Assembly (NCBI GenBank): GCA_046346665.1
Contig: JAXMHQ010000018.1
Location: 41,706 to 105,705, forward strand
Origin: JAXMHQ01 sp046346665
GTDB lineage: Bacteria > Verrucomicrobiota > Verrucomicrobiia > Limisphaerales > JAXMHQ01
DNA: 64,000 nt
Reading direction: 5' to 3'
The notes under the pieces were generated by a model. It was given only the letters and a program-made list of their open reading frames with translations. It was not told the DNA's origin and made no database searches. Positions 16,587 through 25,390 of this stretch are shown one piece after another. How positions within the stretch are numbered: the first letter of the stretch is position 1; each line of letters starts with the position of its first letter. The translations under genes were made by a program, and so were the position numbers.

Positions 16587-17492
16587 ATGAAGCGTCCCTC
16601 CCCTGCCCGACCGGTCACGCTGGGCGTGATCCAAACCGCCTGTTCCGCCAACCCGGACGACAACCTCAAGCGCACGCTGGCGGCGGTAAACACTGCCGCT
16701 CGGCGCGGGGCGAAAATCATCTGCACACAGGAATTGTTCCGGTCGCAGTATTTCTGCCAGTCGGAGAACCACGATTATTTCCGGCTGGCCGAGCCGATTC
16801 CGGGGCCGAGCACCCGGGCTTTCCAGGCGCTCGCCCGCAAACGCCGCGTCGTGATCGTTGCGTCCCTGTTCGAAAAGCGCGCCGCGGGAGTCTATCACAA
16901 CACGGCGGTCATCATCGATGCGGACGGGTCGCTGCTGGGGCGCTACCGGAAGATGCACATCCCGGACGACCCGCTGTATTACGAGAAGTTTTACTTCACA
17001 CCCGGCGATCTCGGGTTCCGGTCGTGGCAGACGAAATACGCGAAGATCGGCGTGCTGGTTTGCTGGGACCAATGGTACCCGGAAGCGGCGCGGCTGACGG
17101 CGATGCAGGGGGCGGAAATTTTGTTTTACCCGACGGCGATCGGCTGGCATCCGGGGGAAAAAAAAGCGCTCGGGGCGAAACAGCACGACGCCTGGGAAAC
17201 CATCCAACGCAGCCACGCCGTGGCCAACGGCTGCTTCGTCGCGGTGCCGAACCGCATCGGGCACGAGGTGCTCAAGGGCGTCGGCGGCTACGGCATCGAG
17301 TTCTGGGGGCAGAGTTTCGTCGCGGGAACCTCGGGCGAAATCCTCGCCAAAGCCGGGTCGGACACCGAAGAGACGCTGCTGGTGCCCGTGGATTTGTCGG
17401 AAGTGGACCGCACCCGGACGCACTGGCCGTTTTTGCGGGACCGGCGGATCGATGCATACGGAGGGCTGACGAGGAGGCTGCTGGACAGTTAG
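16587..17492 (+). CDS. aguB: Carbon-nitrogen hydrolase, probable N-carbamoylputrescine amidase
   Basis: 301 residues. The nitrilase-superfamily triad is visible: Glu49 ('CTQELF'), Lys122 ('YRKMHIPDDP') and Cys159 ('VCWDQWYPE'). 'DPLYYEKFYFTPGD' and 'GWHPGEKK' fit AguB, which releases CO2 and ammonia from N-carbamoylputrescine to give putrescine. No agmatine deiminase gene is adjacent. It is spaced 6 bp from the kinase, so co-transcription is likely. Confidence 0.88.
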   Translation: MKRPSPARPVTLGVIQTACSANPDDNLKRTLAAVNTAARRGAKIICTQELFRSQYFCQSENHDYFRLAEPIPGPSTRAFQALARKRRVVIVASLFEKRAAGVYHNTAVIIDADGSLLGRYRKMHIPDDPLYYEKFYFTPGDLGFRSWQTKYAKIGVLVCWDQWYPEAARLTAMQGAEILFYPTAIGWHPGEKKALGAKQHDAWETIQRSHAVANGCFVAVPNRIGHEVLKGVGGYGIEFWGQSFVAGTSGEILAKAGSDTEETLLVPVDLSEVDRTRTHWPFLRDRRIDAYGGLTRRLLDS

Positions 17493-17496
17493 GCAG

Positions 17497-17528
17497 TCCA
17501 AGAGTTTAAGAGTTTAAGAGTTTGGGAG
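17497..17528 (+). repeat. Single-arm array, unit AGAGTTTA
   Basis: Three units of AGAGTTTA follow directly after the amidase stop. A similar degenerate copy (AGTTTGAAAGTTCAGGAG type) lies at 18523-18552 after the next gene. The inverted partner is not evident. Confidence 0.6.
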
Positions 17529-17588
17529 GGAATGGGGGGCGCGGGGTTGGGGCATCGTTAGTACGCACGATGGCGCGATTTTGGGAGG

Positions 17589-18515
17589 ATGGCCTATGCT
17601 GGGGATGTGTTGAGCAGGCATCCATTCACACGTTCCAGGAGGCGGTTTCAATTTCCGCGCGGCTGCGCGTCTGGCGGCGCGTTTACCTTGATTGAGCTGC
17701 TGGTGGTGATCGCGATCATTGCGATCCTGGCGGCGCTCCTGTTGCCGGTGCTGAGTCGCGCCAAGCTCAAGGGCACGCAGGCTTCCTGCCTCAACAACCA
17801 GCGCCAGCTCGTTCTCGCCTACACGATGTATGCCGACGACAACGAGGACAAGTTGCTGACGATGGGGGATTACAAGACGGGCGCGAACTTCCAGGTGGCG
17901 GGCGGTTTCTGGGGCGGCGCCTCGGGCCCAAAGCTGGTCGGCAACGTCGTCCAGATGACCAGCGCCGCGATCGACCAGATTTCCAGCAACAATCCATTCT
18001 TCAAGTATGCCGCCAACGCCAAGGTCTACGAATGTCCGGGCGATGTGCGCTTCAAGAAATCCTCGCTGCCGGCGTGGGCATACGGCAGTTATTCGCGCAC
18101 CCAGAATACCGGGGGCGATCCCTACAACAAATTCTGGGGCTGCAACGACACCTTTCGGACATTGTCCTCCATCAAGGCCCCTTCCCTCACGTTCGCCTTC
18201 CTTGAAGACGCCGGATCCCAGGGCAAGGGCTACAACGTCGGCACCTGGGTTGTCTCGTGGAGTTTCCTGCCGTCGGGAGGCCATCCGCAATCCATCATCA
18301 AGTGGTGGGATCCCATCCCCATGTTCCACGGCAACGTCAGCACGTTCGGCTTCGCCGACGGACACGCCGAACATCACAAGTGGTCCGACACCTCGCTGAT
18401 CAAGTATGGCCTGCTCGCCGCCGACGGACTCAACCCCACCTTCAACGGACCCTCGTCCGGCCGCGATTACGAATACATCTACCAGGGCTACCGGTTTCCG
18501 GGGTGGAAAGAGTGA
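17589..18515 (+). CDS. Prepilin-like protein with N-terminal methylation motif and H-x9-DG C-terminus
   Basis: 308 residues. The prepilin segment 'AFTLIELLVVIAIIAILAAL' follows a 31-residue basic leader. The C-terminal part holds 'HGNVSTFGFADG', the H-x9-DG motif of a family expanded in Planctomycetes and Verrucomicrobia. It should be processed by a prepilin peptidase and sit in the membrane or a pseudopilus. Start may be ATG 17589 or a GTG/TTG six or seven codons later. It stands alone, not in the pilin cluster of 44-48 kb. Confidence 0.82.
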   Translation: MAYAGDVLSRHPFTRSRRRFQFPRGCASGGAFTLIELLVVIAIIAILAALLLPVLSRAKLKGTQASCLNNQRQLVLAYTMYADDNEDKLLTMGDYKTGANFQVAGGFWGGASGPKLVGNVVQMTSAAIDQISSNNPFFKYAANAKVYECPGDVRFKKSSLPAWAYGSYSRTQNTGGDPYNKFWGCNDTFRTLSSIKAPSLTFAFLEDAGSQGKGYNVGTWVVSWSFLPSGGHPQSIIKWWDPIPMFHGNVSTFGFADGHAEHHKWSDTSLIKYGLLAADGLNPTFNGPSSGRDYEYIYQGYRFPGWKE

Positions 18516-18627
18516 TGTCAGTTTGAAAGTTCAGGAGTTTTGGAGTTTAAGAGTCGCGACTCCCATCGTCCTCGACCTCCCTCGCGGATTCATGTTTTCT
18601 TAAGGTCGGTTGTGCCAACATGTCTGC

Positions 18628-19899
18628 ATGAAACGCGTGATCCGAATGTTCGCCTGCCGAATGCTCCTGGGAATGGCGGGACTGGCGGTTCCTTCCGCGG
18701 CGCTCGATTACCCGGTTGTCACCACAAGCCAGGTGCGCTGCTATGATGACCGCAGCGAAATCCAACCTCCCTCCGCCGGCCAGCCGTTCCACGGCCAGGA
18801 CGCACAGAACCCGTCGCGCGCCGCCAGTCACTCCGTCAGCCCCGACGGTCTCACCGTCCGCGATCTCGCCACCGGCCTGACCTGGCAGCGAAGTCCGGAC
18901 CACGACGGCAAGGTAGGGATCGATCGATCCGACAAGATGTCTTTCGCGGATGCGCTAGCGTACCCGGCGAAACTCAACGCGGCGCGGTTTGGCGGATTCG
19001 ACGACTGGCGGCTGCCGACGATCAAGGAGTTGTATTCCCTGTTCCATGCAGCGGGCACGGACCCCAGCGGACCAACAATGAGCGACGCTTCCAACCTCAA
19101 GCCGTTCATCGACACGCGATTTTTTCAATTCGGCTATGGCAATACAAAACAGGGCGAGCGAATCATCGACGCGCAGTTCGTGTCGGCGACGAAATACACC
19201 GGCGAATCGATCCGGAATCAGGGCAAGGTTTTTGGCGTCAATTTTGCCGACGGCCGGATTAAGGGTTACGACCTGGCCGGGCCGGGTGGCCGCACGATGT
19301 TGTTTTACGTGCTCTGTGTGCGGGGAAATCCGGCCTATGGACGCAATGCCTTCGAGGCCGGCGCCGGCGGGACCGTTTTCGACCGGGCGACAGGCCTTGA
19401 ATGGGCGCGGGACGACAGCGGCAAGGGATTGAACTGGCGGGAGGCTCTGGCCTGGGTGCAGCAAATGAACCGGGACCATTATCTCGGGCACGACGACTGG
19501 CGGCTGCCGAACATCAAGGAACTGCAAAGCATCGTGGACTATTCCCGGTCGCCGGACTCGACGCATTCGGCCGCAATCGATCCGGTTTTTCACTGCACCA
19601 CGATCACCAACGAAGTCCACCAGGCCGATTTTCCGTATTATTGGTCTTCGACGACCCACGCCGGCCTCCGCGGCGGGGCGGCGGCGATGTATATCGCTTT
19701 CGGACGGGCGGCGGGCTGGATGCCTCCGCCCGGCGGCAGGCAGGGGCCATATCATTACATGGATGTTCACGGCGCAGGGGCGCAGAGGAGCGATCCCAAG
19801 GAAGGCGACCCGGCGCTGTTTCCACACGGGCGCGGGCCGCAGGGCGATGTGATACGAATCCACAATTTCGTCCGATTGGTGCGCGGCGGAGCCGAATAA
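18628..19899 (+). CDS. Secreted protein with two DUF1566 (Lcl C-terminal-like) domains
   Basis: 423 residues from ATG 18628; a signal peptide is apparent ('MLLGMAGLAVPSAALD'). Two homologous domains are visible: 'TGLTWQR'...'DDWRLPTIKELYSL' and 'TGLEWAR'...'DDWRLPNIKELQSI', the hallmark of DUF1566, a fold related to C-lectin/FGE domains. Function unknown; extracytoplasmic binding or surface role is an inference. An upstream TTG at 18610 is in frame but less likely as start. Confidence 0.75.
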   Translation: MKRVIRMFACRMLLGMAGLAVPSAALDYPVVTTSQVRCYDDRSEIQPPSAGQPFHGQDAQNPSRAASHSVSPDGLTVRDLATGLTWQRSPDHDGKVGIDRSDKMSFADALAYPAKLNAARFGGFDDWRLPTIKELYSLFHAAGTDPSGPTMSDASNLKPFIDTRFFQFGYGNTKQGERIIDAQFVSATKYTGESIRNQGKVFGVNFADGRIKGYDLAGPGGRTMLFYVLCVRGNPAYGRNAFEAGAGGTVFDRATGLEWARDDSGKGLNWREALAWVQQMNRDHYLGHDDWRLPNIKELQSIVDYSRSPDSTHSAAIDPVFHCTTITNEVHQADFPYYWSSTTHAGLRGGAAAMYIAFGRAAGWMPPPGGRQGPYHYMDVHGAGAQRSDPKEGDPALFPHGRGPQGDVIRIHNFVRLVRGGAE

Positions 19900-19935
19900 G
19901 GCAGCGCGGGTGGGGGGTGTCGCCGGCGAGCCCGG

Positions 19936-20078
19936 TTGAAAATGGAGTGATGGAGCCCTGGAGTTGTGGAGTGTTGGACAAGACCGCGGAGCGCGCGCAG
20001 CGACCTTTTCAATACTCCAGAACTCCAATACTCCATCACTCCAGCCTTTTCGAGGGCTCGAATGAGTCTCGCCCCACC
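19936..20078 (+). repeat. Fold-back array, unit TGGAGTGA, followed by a REP-like copy
   Basis: The left arm (19936-19978) repeats TGGAG units; the right arm (20008-20044) is inverted (ACTCCA units). 20054-20078 is the GGGCTCG...CTCGCCCCACC palindrome-like unit shared with 13823, 32669 and 48414. It fills the gap between the DUF1566 gene and the esterase. Confidence 0.8.
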
Positions 20079-20137
20079 GGCGGCATGTTTATGCGGTTTC
20101 AGCCGCGTGAACGGCGTGTTATTGAACGATCATCCTT

Positions 20138-21343
20138 GTGAAAACACATTTTCCATCAGGGCTGGTTCTGGCCGGCGTGTTGTTTCTCAACTGCAGCCAC
20201 GTCGCCCTTGCCCAGGATTGCTCGGTCTCAATCCATGTCGAAGTGCCGCCGGGGACCGGGCCGGTGTATCTGGCGGGCAATTGTCCCGAGCTGGGCGACT
20301 GGAATGCGCGGGGCCTGCGCCTGTCGGGAACGAACACCGATCGTACAACCACGATCCGGGTGGCGAAGGGAACGTCGCTCGAATTCAAGGTCACACTCGG
20401 CTCGTGGGACCATGAAGCGCTGGACACCCAGGGCCGGATTCCGCCGAACCACAAAATCCAGGTCGACGGCAACCAGGACATTTCGCTCACGGTGCCTTCG
20501 TTTCGGCAAGGGATCGCGGAATACATGGCCGACTGGCGCGGTTCCGGCGTCCAGGGCACGCTGATTTACTGGACCAATGTCACTTCGAAATTTCTCCGAT
20601 CGCCCAGGCCGGTGGAGATCTGGCTGCCGCCGGATTACGACGCGCATTCGACGAATCGGTATGACGTGATTTACATGCACGACGGGCAGAACCTGTTCGA
20701 TCCGCGGCTGGCGAGCACGGGGGTGGATTGGGGAGTGGATGAAGCCGTGATGCGCTGCCGCAAGGCGGGCGCGCTGCCGCCGGTGATCGTGGTGGGGGTG
20801 TGGTGCACGGACCAGCGGTTGAAGGAATATTCACCGTGGCACCTGGGAACCAATTATGCCCGGTTCCTGATCGAGGAGCTGATGCCTCGCGTGAACCGGG
20901 AATTCCGCACCCGGACCGGGCCGGAACACACGGCGGTGATGGGATCGTCGATGGGCGGACTGATTTCGTTCTGGCTCTGTTGGCGGCACCCGGAGGTATT
21001 CGGCCGGGCGGGTTGTTTGTCGAGTTCATTCGGCTGGCACGGACAGATGACCGGTCAACCCGCGCCGGAACCCTACATCGAACGCGCCCTGGCCGCGGGG
21101 CCGGCGATGCGGAAGGGCGTGAGGATTTACATGGATTACGGTTCCGGAACGCCGGACGGGGAGGATGCGGCCCTGCAGGAGCGCGTGGCGGCGTGGCTGG
21201 GATCGCAGGGATTGCAGTCGGGGAAGGATTACACGCTCCGGGTGTTTCCCGGCGCGCAGCACACCGAGGCCGCCTGGCGCACCCGGCTGGACACGCCGCT
21301 GGCATTCCTTTATGCCGGCTGGAAAAGTGGAGACGAACCTTAA
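20138..21343 (+). CDS. Secreted esterase (alpha/beta hydrolase) with N-terminal starch-binding-like domain
   Basis: 401 residues. Signal peptide ('GLVLAGVLFLNCSHVALAQ'), then a CBM20-like beta domain ('VYLAGNCPELGDWNARGLRL', about 30-125), then an esterase D/feruloyl-esterase-type hydrolase with nucleophile elbow 'MGSSMGG' and probable catalytic His in 'PGAQHTEAAW'. It likely acts on an acylated polysaccharide or ester outside the cytoplasm; substrate unknown. Start is GTG 20138 just ahead of the basic signal-peptide region. Confidence 0.8.
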   Translation: MKTHFPSGLVLAGVLFLNCSHVALAQDCSVSIHVEVPPGTGPVYLAGNCPELGDWNARGLRLSGTNTDRTTTIRVAKGTSLEFKVTLGSWDHEALDTQGRIPPNHKIQVDGNQDISLTVPSFRQGIAEYMADWRGSGVQGTLIYWTNVTSKFLRSPRPVEIWLPPDYDAHSTNRYDVIYMHDGQNLFDPRLASTGVDWGVDEAVMRCRKAGALPPVIVVGVWCTDQRLKEYSPWHLGTNYARFLIEELMPRVNREFRTRTGPEHTAVMGSSMGGLISFWLCWRHPEVFGRAGCLSSSFGWHGQMTGQPAPEPYIERALAAGPAMRKGVRIYMDYGSGTPDGEDAALQERVAAWLGSQGLQSGKDYTLRVFPGAQHTEAAWRTRLDTPLAFLYAGWKSGDEP

Positions 21344-21388
21344 CCGGAGCCGGCGAAGTTCACAAAGGGCGAAAAAGCCAGTCATCGG

Positions 21389-21476
21389 TGAAACGGTGTC
21401 ACATCTCAACATTCGACAATTGCAGCCAAGAAACGTCCAAGATTTTCTCAAATGTTGAATGTCTAGATGTGACACC
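21389..21476 (+). repeat. Fold-back element with GGTGTCACATCT ends
   Basis: GGTGTCACATCT at about 21391-21402 is inverted as AGATGTGACACC (21463-21474), and inner ACATTC/GAATGT units continue the symmetry. It lies 45 bp after the esterase stop and could act as a long 3' hairpin. Confidence 0.7.
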
Positions 21477-21522
21477 GGGGTGGGGTTCGCGGTTGCTGTG
21501 AGCGGGGGGAATGCTTAATTAG

Positions 21523-22363
21523 TCGATGCGCACTGCGTGGATCACCGGGGCCGGGGATCGGAATTATCTCGTCCAGACGGGGCCGGAGAAGCTGCCGGGG
21601 TGGCGGGATTGTGGGGCTCACTCCGCAACAGGCTGGAGTTGACCGATGCCGAGGCTGTGCGGAAAGCCTTGCGTCGGACCGGCCGGGCCTCGTCATCCAC
21701 TGCGCGGCGCTCGCGCAGCACACCCCGACCTGCCGGTAGAAAACCTGCGCTCGCGCGGCAGTTGAATGGACGTCACCGCGAGGCTGGCGGAAACCTCGCG
21801 GCGGATATTCCTTTCTTCTCGACCGACCTGCATTGATGAAGACCGGGAACTACGACGAATCCTCCCCCGTCAATCCGCTCAGCGTCTACGCGGAAACCAA
21901 ACTCGCCGCCGAACGCGTCGTCCTGGCAAACCCGCGTCACACGGTCGTGCGCACTTCACTGAACGCCGGCGTCTCGCCCACCGGCGATCGGGCCTTCAAC
22001 GAACAAATGCGCCGGGCCGTCGCCGCCGGTCAGGAGCTGTCGCTGTTCACGGATGAATTCCGGTCGCCGATCGTTGCGATCGAAACCGCGCGCGCCGTCT
22101 GGGAACTTGCTGCCGGCGTCCGCACTGGGCTGTATCACGTCGCGGGCAGCGAAAGGCTGTCGCGCTGGGAGATCGGGACGCTGCTGGCCGCCCGATGGAC
22201 CAATTTGAAGCCGTCAATCCGGCCTGAATCGCTCAAGGATTACCAGGGGGCGCCCCGCTCACCGGACACCTCGCTGAACTGTGCGAAGGCGCAGAAGCTC
22301 CTGTCGTTTCCCCTGCCCCGTTTCAGCGACTGGCTGCGCCGGCATCCGGAGGTGCCGCTGTGA
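21523..22363 (+). pseudogene. Degraded dTDP-4-dehydrorhamnose reductase-like (RmlD) gene
   Basis: The start reads 'MRTAWITGAG' and should continue into a Rossmann fold, but the homologous segments occur in different frames: 'LELTDAEAVRKALRR' (near 21632), 'LVIHCAAL' (near 21690), 'DVTARLA' (near 21770), 'ADIPFFSTDL' (near 21805), then an open frame from 21833 with the catalytic Y-x3-K motif ('VYAETK') and a complete C-terminus. At least four frameshifts, one stop and missing residues make a functional product unlikely. The 3' part (21833-22363) might still be translated. Its stop overlaps the GTG of gluQ. Confidence 0.75.
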
Positions 22364-23247
22364 GATCGGCCGGTTACCGCGGGAGACTGGCACCGTCGCC
22401 GACGGGTTATTTGCATCTCGGCCATGCGCGCACATTCTGGATTGCCGCCGAGCGCGCCCGGGCGCGCGGGGGGACGCTGGTATTGCGCAGCGAAGACCTG
22501 GATGCGGTGCGGTTCAAAATGGAATTTGCGGAGGCGATGATCGAGGACCTGCGCTGGTTCGGGCTGGACTGGCAGGAGGGGCCGGATGTCGGCGGACCCT
22601 TTGGGCCTTATCTGCAGAGCCTGCGGATGGATCATTACCGTGCGGCGCTGGAAAAGCTGAAGGCCGGAGGCTTTTTGTACCCATGCACCTGTTCGCGCAA
22701 GGACATCCAGGCGGCGATTCGCGCGCCGCATGCGGCGGACGATTCGGAGCCGATTTACCCGGGCACGTGCCGGCCCGGACAGGGTTCCAAGTTGCAGGTT
22801 GAAAGTTGCAAGTTAAAGGAACCTGCAACCTGCAACCTGCAACCTGCAACCAAATTCGTCTGGCGCTTCCGGGTGACGGACGGTGAAGTTGTGGAATTCG
22901 AGGACGGCCATTTCGGGCGGCAGCGGTTTGTCGCGGGCGAACACTTCGGGGATTTCATCGTCTGGCGCAGCGACGGGATTCCGTCGTATCAACTGGCGTG
23001 TGTTGCGGACGACGCGGCGATGGGGATCACGGAAGTGGTGCGGGGTGCGGACCTGCTGATCAGCACGGCGCGGCAGTTGTTGCTATATCGGGCGCTGGGG
23101 CTGAAGGCGCCGTCGTTTTATCATTGTCCGCTAATGACGGACGACACGGGGAATCGTCTGGCGAAGCGGCATGACGCTTTAAGTCTGCGCCGGCTGCGTG
23201 AGCAGGGGGCGAGCGCGGAGGCGTTGCGGCGGGAATTCAGCAGTTGA
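22360..23247 (+). CDS. gluQ: Glutamyl-Q tRNA(Asp) synthetase with repeat-encoded insertion
   Basis: 295 residues. It has the GluRS-like catalytic core: 'APSPTGYLHLGHARTFW' (HIGH), zinc-site 'YPCTCSRKDI' with 'YPGTC', and 'RLAKRHDALSLR' (KMSKS-like), but no anticodon-binding domain. The family attaches glutamate to queuosine in tRNA-Asp. Residues about 144-165 ('KLQVESCKLK' to 'ATCNLQPATK') are encoded by a fold-back array and have no counterpart I know in the family. GTG start overlaps the preceding stop. Confidence 0.85.
   Translation: MRSAGYRGRLAPSPTGYLHLGHARTFWIAAERARARGGTLVLRSEDLDAVRFKMEFAEAMIEDLRWFGLDWQEGPDVGGPFGPYLQSLRMDHYRAALEKLKAGGFLYPCTCSRKDIQAAIRAPHAADDSEPIYPGTCRPGQGSKLQVESCKLKEPATCNLQPATKFVWRFRVTDGEVVEFEDGHFGRQRFVAGEHFGDFIVWRSDGIPSYQLACVADDAAMGITEVVRGADLLISTARQLLLYRALGLKAPSFYHCPLMTDDTGNRLAKRHDALSLRRLREQGASAEALRREFSS
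22784..22850 (+). repeat. Fold-back array inside gluQ, unit GTTGCAG
   Basis: The left arm (22791-22814, GTTGCAGGTTGAAAGTTG...) is inverted relative to the right arm (22821-22850, ACCTGCA x4). Flanking GGTTCC/GGAACC extend the stem. It is in frame and contains no stop on the coding strand. Confidence 0.88.
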
Positions 23248-23407
23248 CCTTATTTTTTCAAATCGTTCGAGGGCACTGTCTAAAAACGTTGGGTTGATGC
23301 GCCGGCCCGGCACAATTTATCGGCAACGGCGGCCTGCTGCAATTCAGCTTCCCGTCCACCAATCCGCCGATCGATTTCTTCCGGGTCAAGACGCAATGAC
23401 CTATCCG

Positions 23408-23512
23408 GGAGGGCCGGCGTCCCCGCCGGCCCAAACATTCGTTTGACCCGGCGAATCGATGGATCGACGCCCGAAACAGCCCGGTTGGGGACGGCGAGGA
23501 CGCCGTCCCTCC
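23408..23512 (+). repeat. REPIN-like hairpin pair
   Basis: GGGCCGGCG-TCCC-CGCCGGCCC (23411-23432) and GGGACGGCG-AGGA-CGCCGTCCC (23488-23509) are perfect 9-bp stems. Layout and the words CCGGCG/CGCCGTCCC match the element at 11450-11514. It lies between convergent gluQ and the DUF885 gene. Confidence 0.7.
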
Positions 23513-23527
23513 CAAGGAGGGCGAAAT

Positions 23528-23558
23528 TCGCGTCCATTTGCGTTCATTCGCGGTTAAG
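23528..23558 (+). repeat. Single arm of the CGAATGGA array, overlapping the DUF885 stop
   Basis: The minus strand reads AACCGCGAATGAACGCAAAT..., the same unit as 13270-13403. It encodes the last residues 'LNRE' and the TGA of the DUF885 protein. Confidence 0.75.
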
Positions 23559-25349
23559 CCCAGCCTTCTGGTTTTTGACCCATTCGCGAACGCGGGCGTC
23601 GAGGACAGCCAGGGGCAACGCGCCGCTGTCGAGGCACTCGTCGTGAAAGGTGCGGATGTCGAATTTCGGGCCCAGCTCGCGCTCGGCGTAAGAGCGCAGT
23701 TCCTTGAATTTCATTTCGCCGATCTTGTAAGCCAGGGCCTGGCCGGGCCAGACGATGTAGCGATCGACCTCGACTGTGACGTCGTGTTCCGACTTGGCGG
23801 AGTTGGCGAGGAAATAGTCGATGGCCTGCTGCCGGGTCCAGCCCATGGAATGGATGCCGGTGTCCACGACGAGCCGGATGGCGCGCCAGAGTTCGTAGGT
23901 GAGCTGGCCGTATTTCATTTCCGGCTCGCGGTAGAGGCCCATTTCCCCGCTCAAACTTTCGGCATACAACCCCCACCCTTCCACGAACGCGGTGTAGCTT
24001 CCGTGCTTCCTGAATTCGGGAACGTTCTCCATCTCCAGCGCCAGTGAAATCTGCAGGTGATGGCCGGGAACAGCTTCGTGCGACGTGAGCGCCTCCATTT
24101 CCCATCGCGGACGCGTGTCGAGCGCGTAGGTGTTCGCGCAAAAATATCCGGGCCGGCCCGCAGTGTAGGATCCGGGCTGGTAGTAGGCCGTGGTTTGGGA
24201 TTTTTCGGAATAGGCGGGAATGGCCATGACGCCGTACGGCAGGCGCGGCAGTTTGCCGAAGAAACGGATCAGTTCGGGATCGATGCGTTTGGCGATGTCG
24301 CGGTAATCGCGTAGCAGGTCCTGTTTGTTGGTGTAATAGAAACTCGTGTTGGTGCGCATGAACCGGGCGAACGCGGCGAAGTTGGTGCCGAATCCCGCCT
24401 GCCGGATGAGCGGTTCCATTTCGGCGCGGATGCGCTTGACTTCGGCGAGGCCGATTTCGTGGATCTGCTGCGGCGTGAGCGAGGTCGTGGTGGAACTTTC
24501 CGCGGCGAACGCGTACCAGGCCGGGCCGTCGGGGAGCGCGCTCATGCCGATGCTGACGCGCGCGCCGGGGATATAGGTGTTGGTGAGATAATCCCGGAGC
24601 CGGGCGAACGCGGGAATGACTTTGTCCTCCAACACCCCCGCCGCCTCGGAGCGCAGCCGGGCCTGGTCGACCGCGGAAATTCCGGGCGGAAATTCCCGGA
24701 ACGATTTCAGCAGCGGATTGCGGTCCGGGTCGGGGACCATTTGGGCTTCGACCTGCTGGGGAACATCGCGGAGGGTGACGCGGGGCGGCGTGACGCCCCG
24801 TTTCAATCCGTTTTGAAGCAGGATCAGCGTCTGGTCCACGACGACAGGGAGCCCGTTGAGCCGCGAGAGGAGATCCTCGTAATCGGAGGCTTTTGCGTGG
24901 GGCGCGAGTTCGAGCATTTGTGCGGCATCCTGCTGGACGCCGCCGAGCTGGCTGATGGGCATGAATTCGCCGGGAAATCGGGCGCCGGCGATCGCGTTGG
25001 TGACGTTGAAGAGGAACAGGTCGTAATTGAGCTGGGCGGCGGGATCGAGCCGGTCGGCGCGGATGGACTGGAGCACTTTGAACGTGGCGAGTGTTTCGTG
25101 CTTTCGTCGTTCAATGGCATCGAGGGAGTTGTCGGTCCAACGCCCGTTCTGGCCCGGGTAACCGACCTGGGTGGCGAACTCGGGGTTGTCCTGCATGGAA
25201 TGTTCCCAGTCCAATCGGAACAATTCGTTGAGCCGGCTGGTGTCGGGCGCGGAACTGGTGGCGAGGCGTTCGCAGGCCTGTTCGTATTCCGTGGCGTTGG
25301 CGCCGAGCGCGAATCCGATCAGGAGGAGGCAATAACAGCGGATCAGCAT
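23544..25349 (-). CDS. DUF885 family secreted metallopeptidase-like protein
   Basis: 601 residues with a signal peptide ('CYCLLLIGFALGANA'). The DUF885 zinc motif 'HEAVPGHHLQ' begins at His424, with Glu425 and His430/431, and 'YTAFVEGWGLYAE' supplies the downstream conserved Glu. Members are thought to be exported zinc peptidases; substrate unknown. The last four residues and stop come from a repeat arm, and another array sits 7 bp upstream of the ATG. Confidence 0.85.
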   Translation of the reverse strand: MLIRCYCLLLIGFALGANATEYEQACERLATSSAPDTSRLNELFRLDWEHSMQDNPEFATQVGYPGQNGRWTDNSLDAIERRKHETLATFKVLQSIRADRLDPAAQLNYDLFLFNVTNAIAGARFPGEFMPISQLGGVQQDAAQMLELAPHAKASDYEDLLSRLNGLPVVVDQTLILLQNGLKRGVTPPRVTLRDVPQQVEAQMVPDPDRNPLLKSFREFPPGISAVDQARLRSEAAGVLEDKVIPAFARLRDYLTNTYIPGARVSIGMSALPDGPAWYAFAAESSTTTSLTPQQIHEIGLAEVKRIRAEMEPLIRQAGFGTNFAAFARFMRTNTSFYYTNKQDLLRDYRDIAKRIDPELIRFFGKLPRLPYGVMAIPAYSEKSQTTAYYQPGSYTAGRPGYFCANTYALDTRPRWEMEALTSHEAVPGHHLQISLALEMENVPEFRKHGSYTAFVEGWGLYAESLSGEMGLYREPEMKYGQLTYELWRAIRLVVDTGIHSMGWTRQQAIDYFLANSAKSEHDVTVEVDRYIVWPGQALAYKIGEMKFKELRSYAERELGPKFDIRTFHDECLDSGALPLAVLDARVREWVKNQKAGLNRE

Positions 25350-25355
25350 GGGCCA

Positions 25356-25383
25356 ACTTTCAACCTTGAACCTTCAACTTTCA
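25356..25383 (+). repeat. Array of GGTTGAAAGTT units just upstream of the DUF885 start
   Basis: The minus strand carries four GGTTGAA/AGTTGAA units ending 7 bp before the ATG at 25349. The ribosome-binding region of the gene therefore lies in or next to the array. The same unit occurs at 22791 and 28953. Confidence 0.7.
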
Positions 25384-25390
25384 ACCCGAT

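Noticed and set aside
17104..17492. Possible fusion or overlapping gene at the amidase 3' end
   Set aside because: The alternative-frame peptides are shadows of the intact aguB frame.
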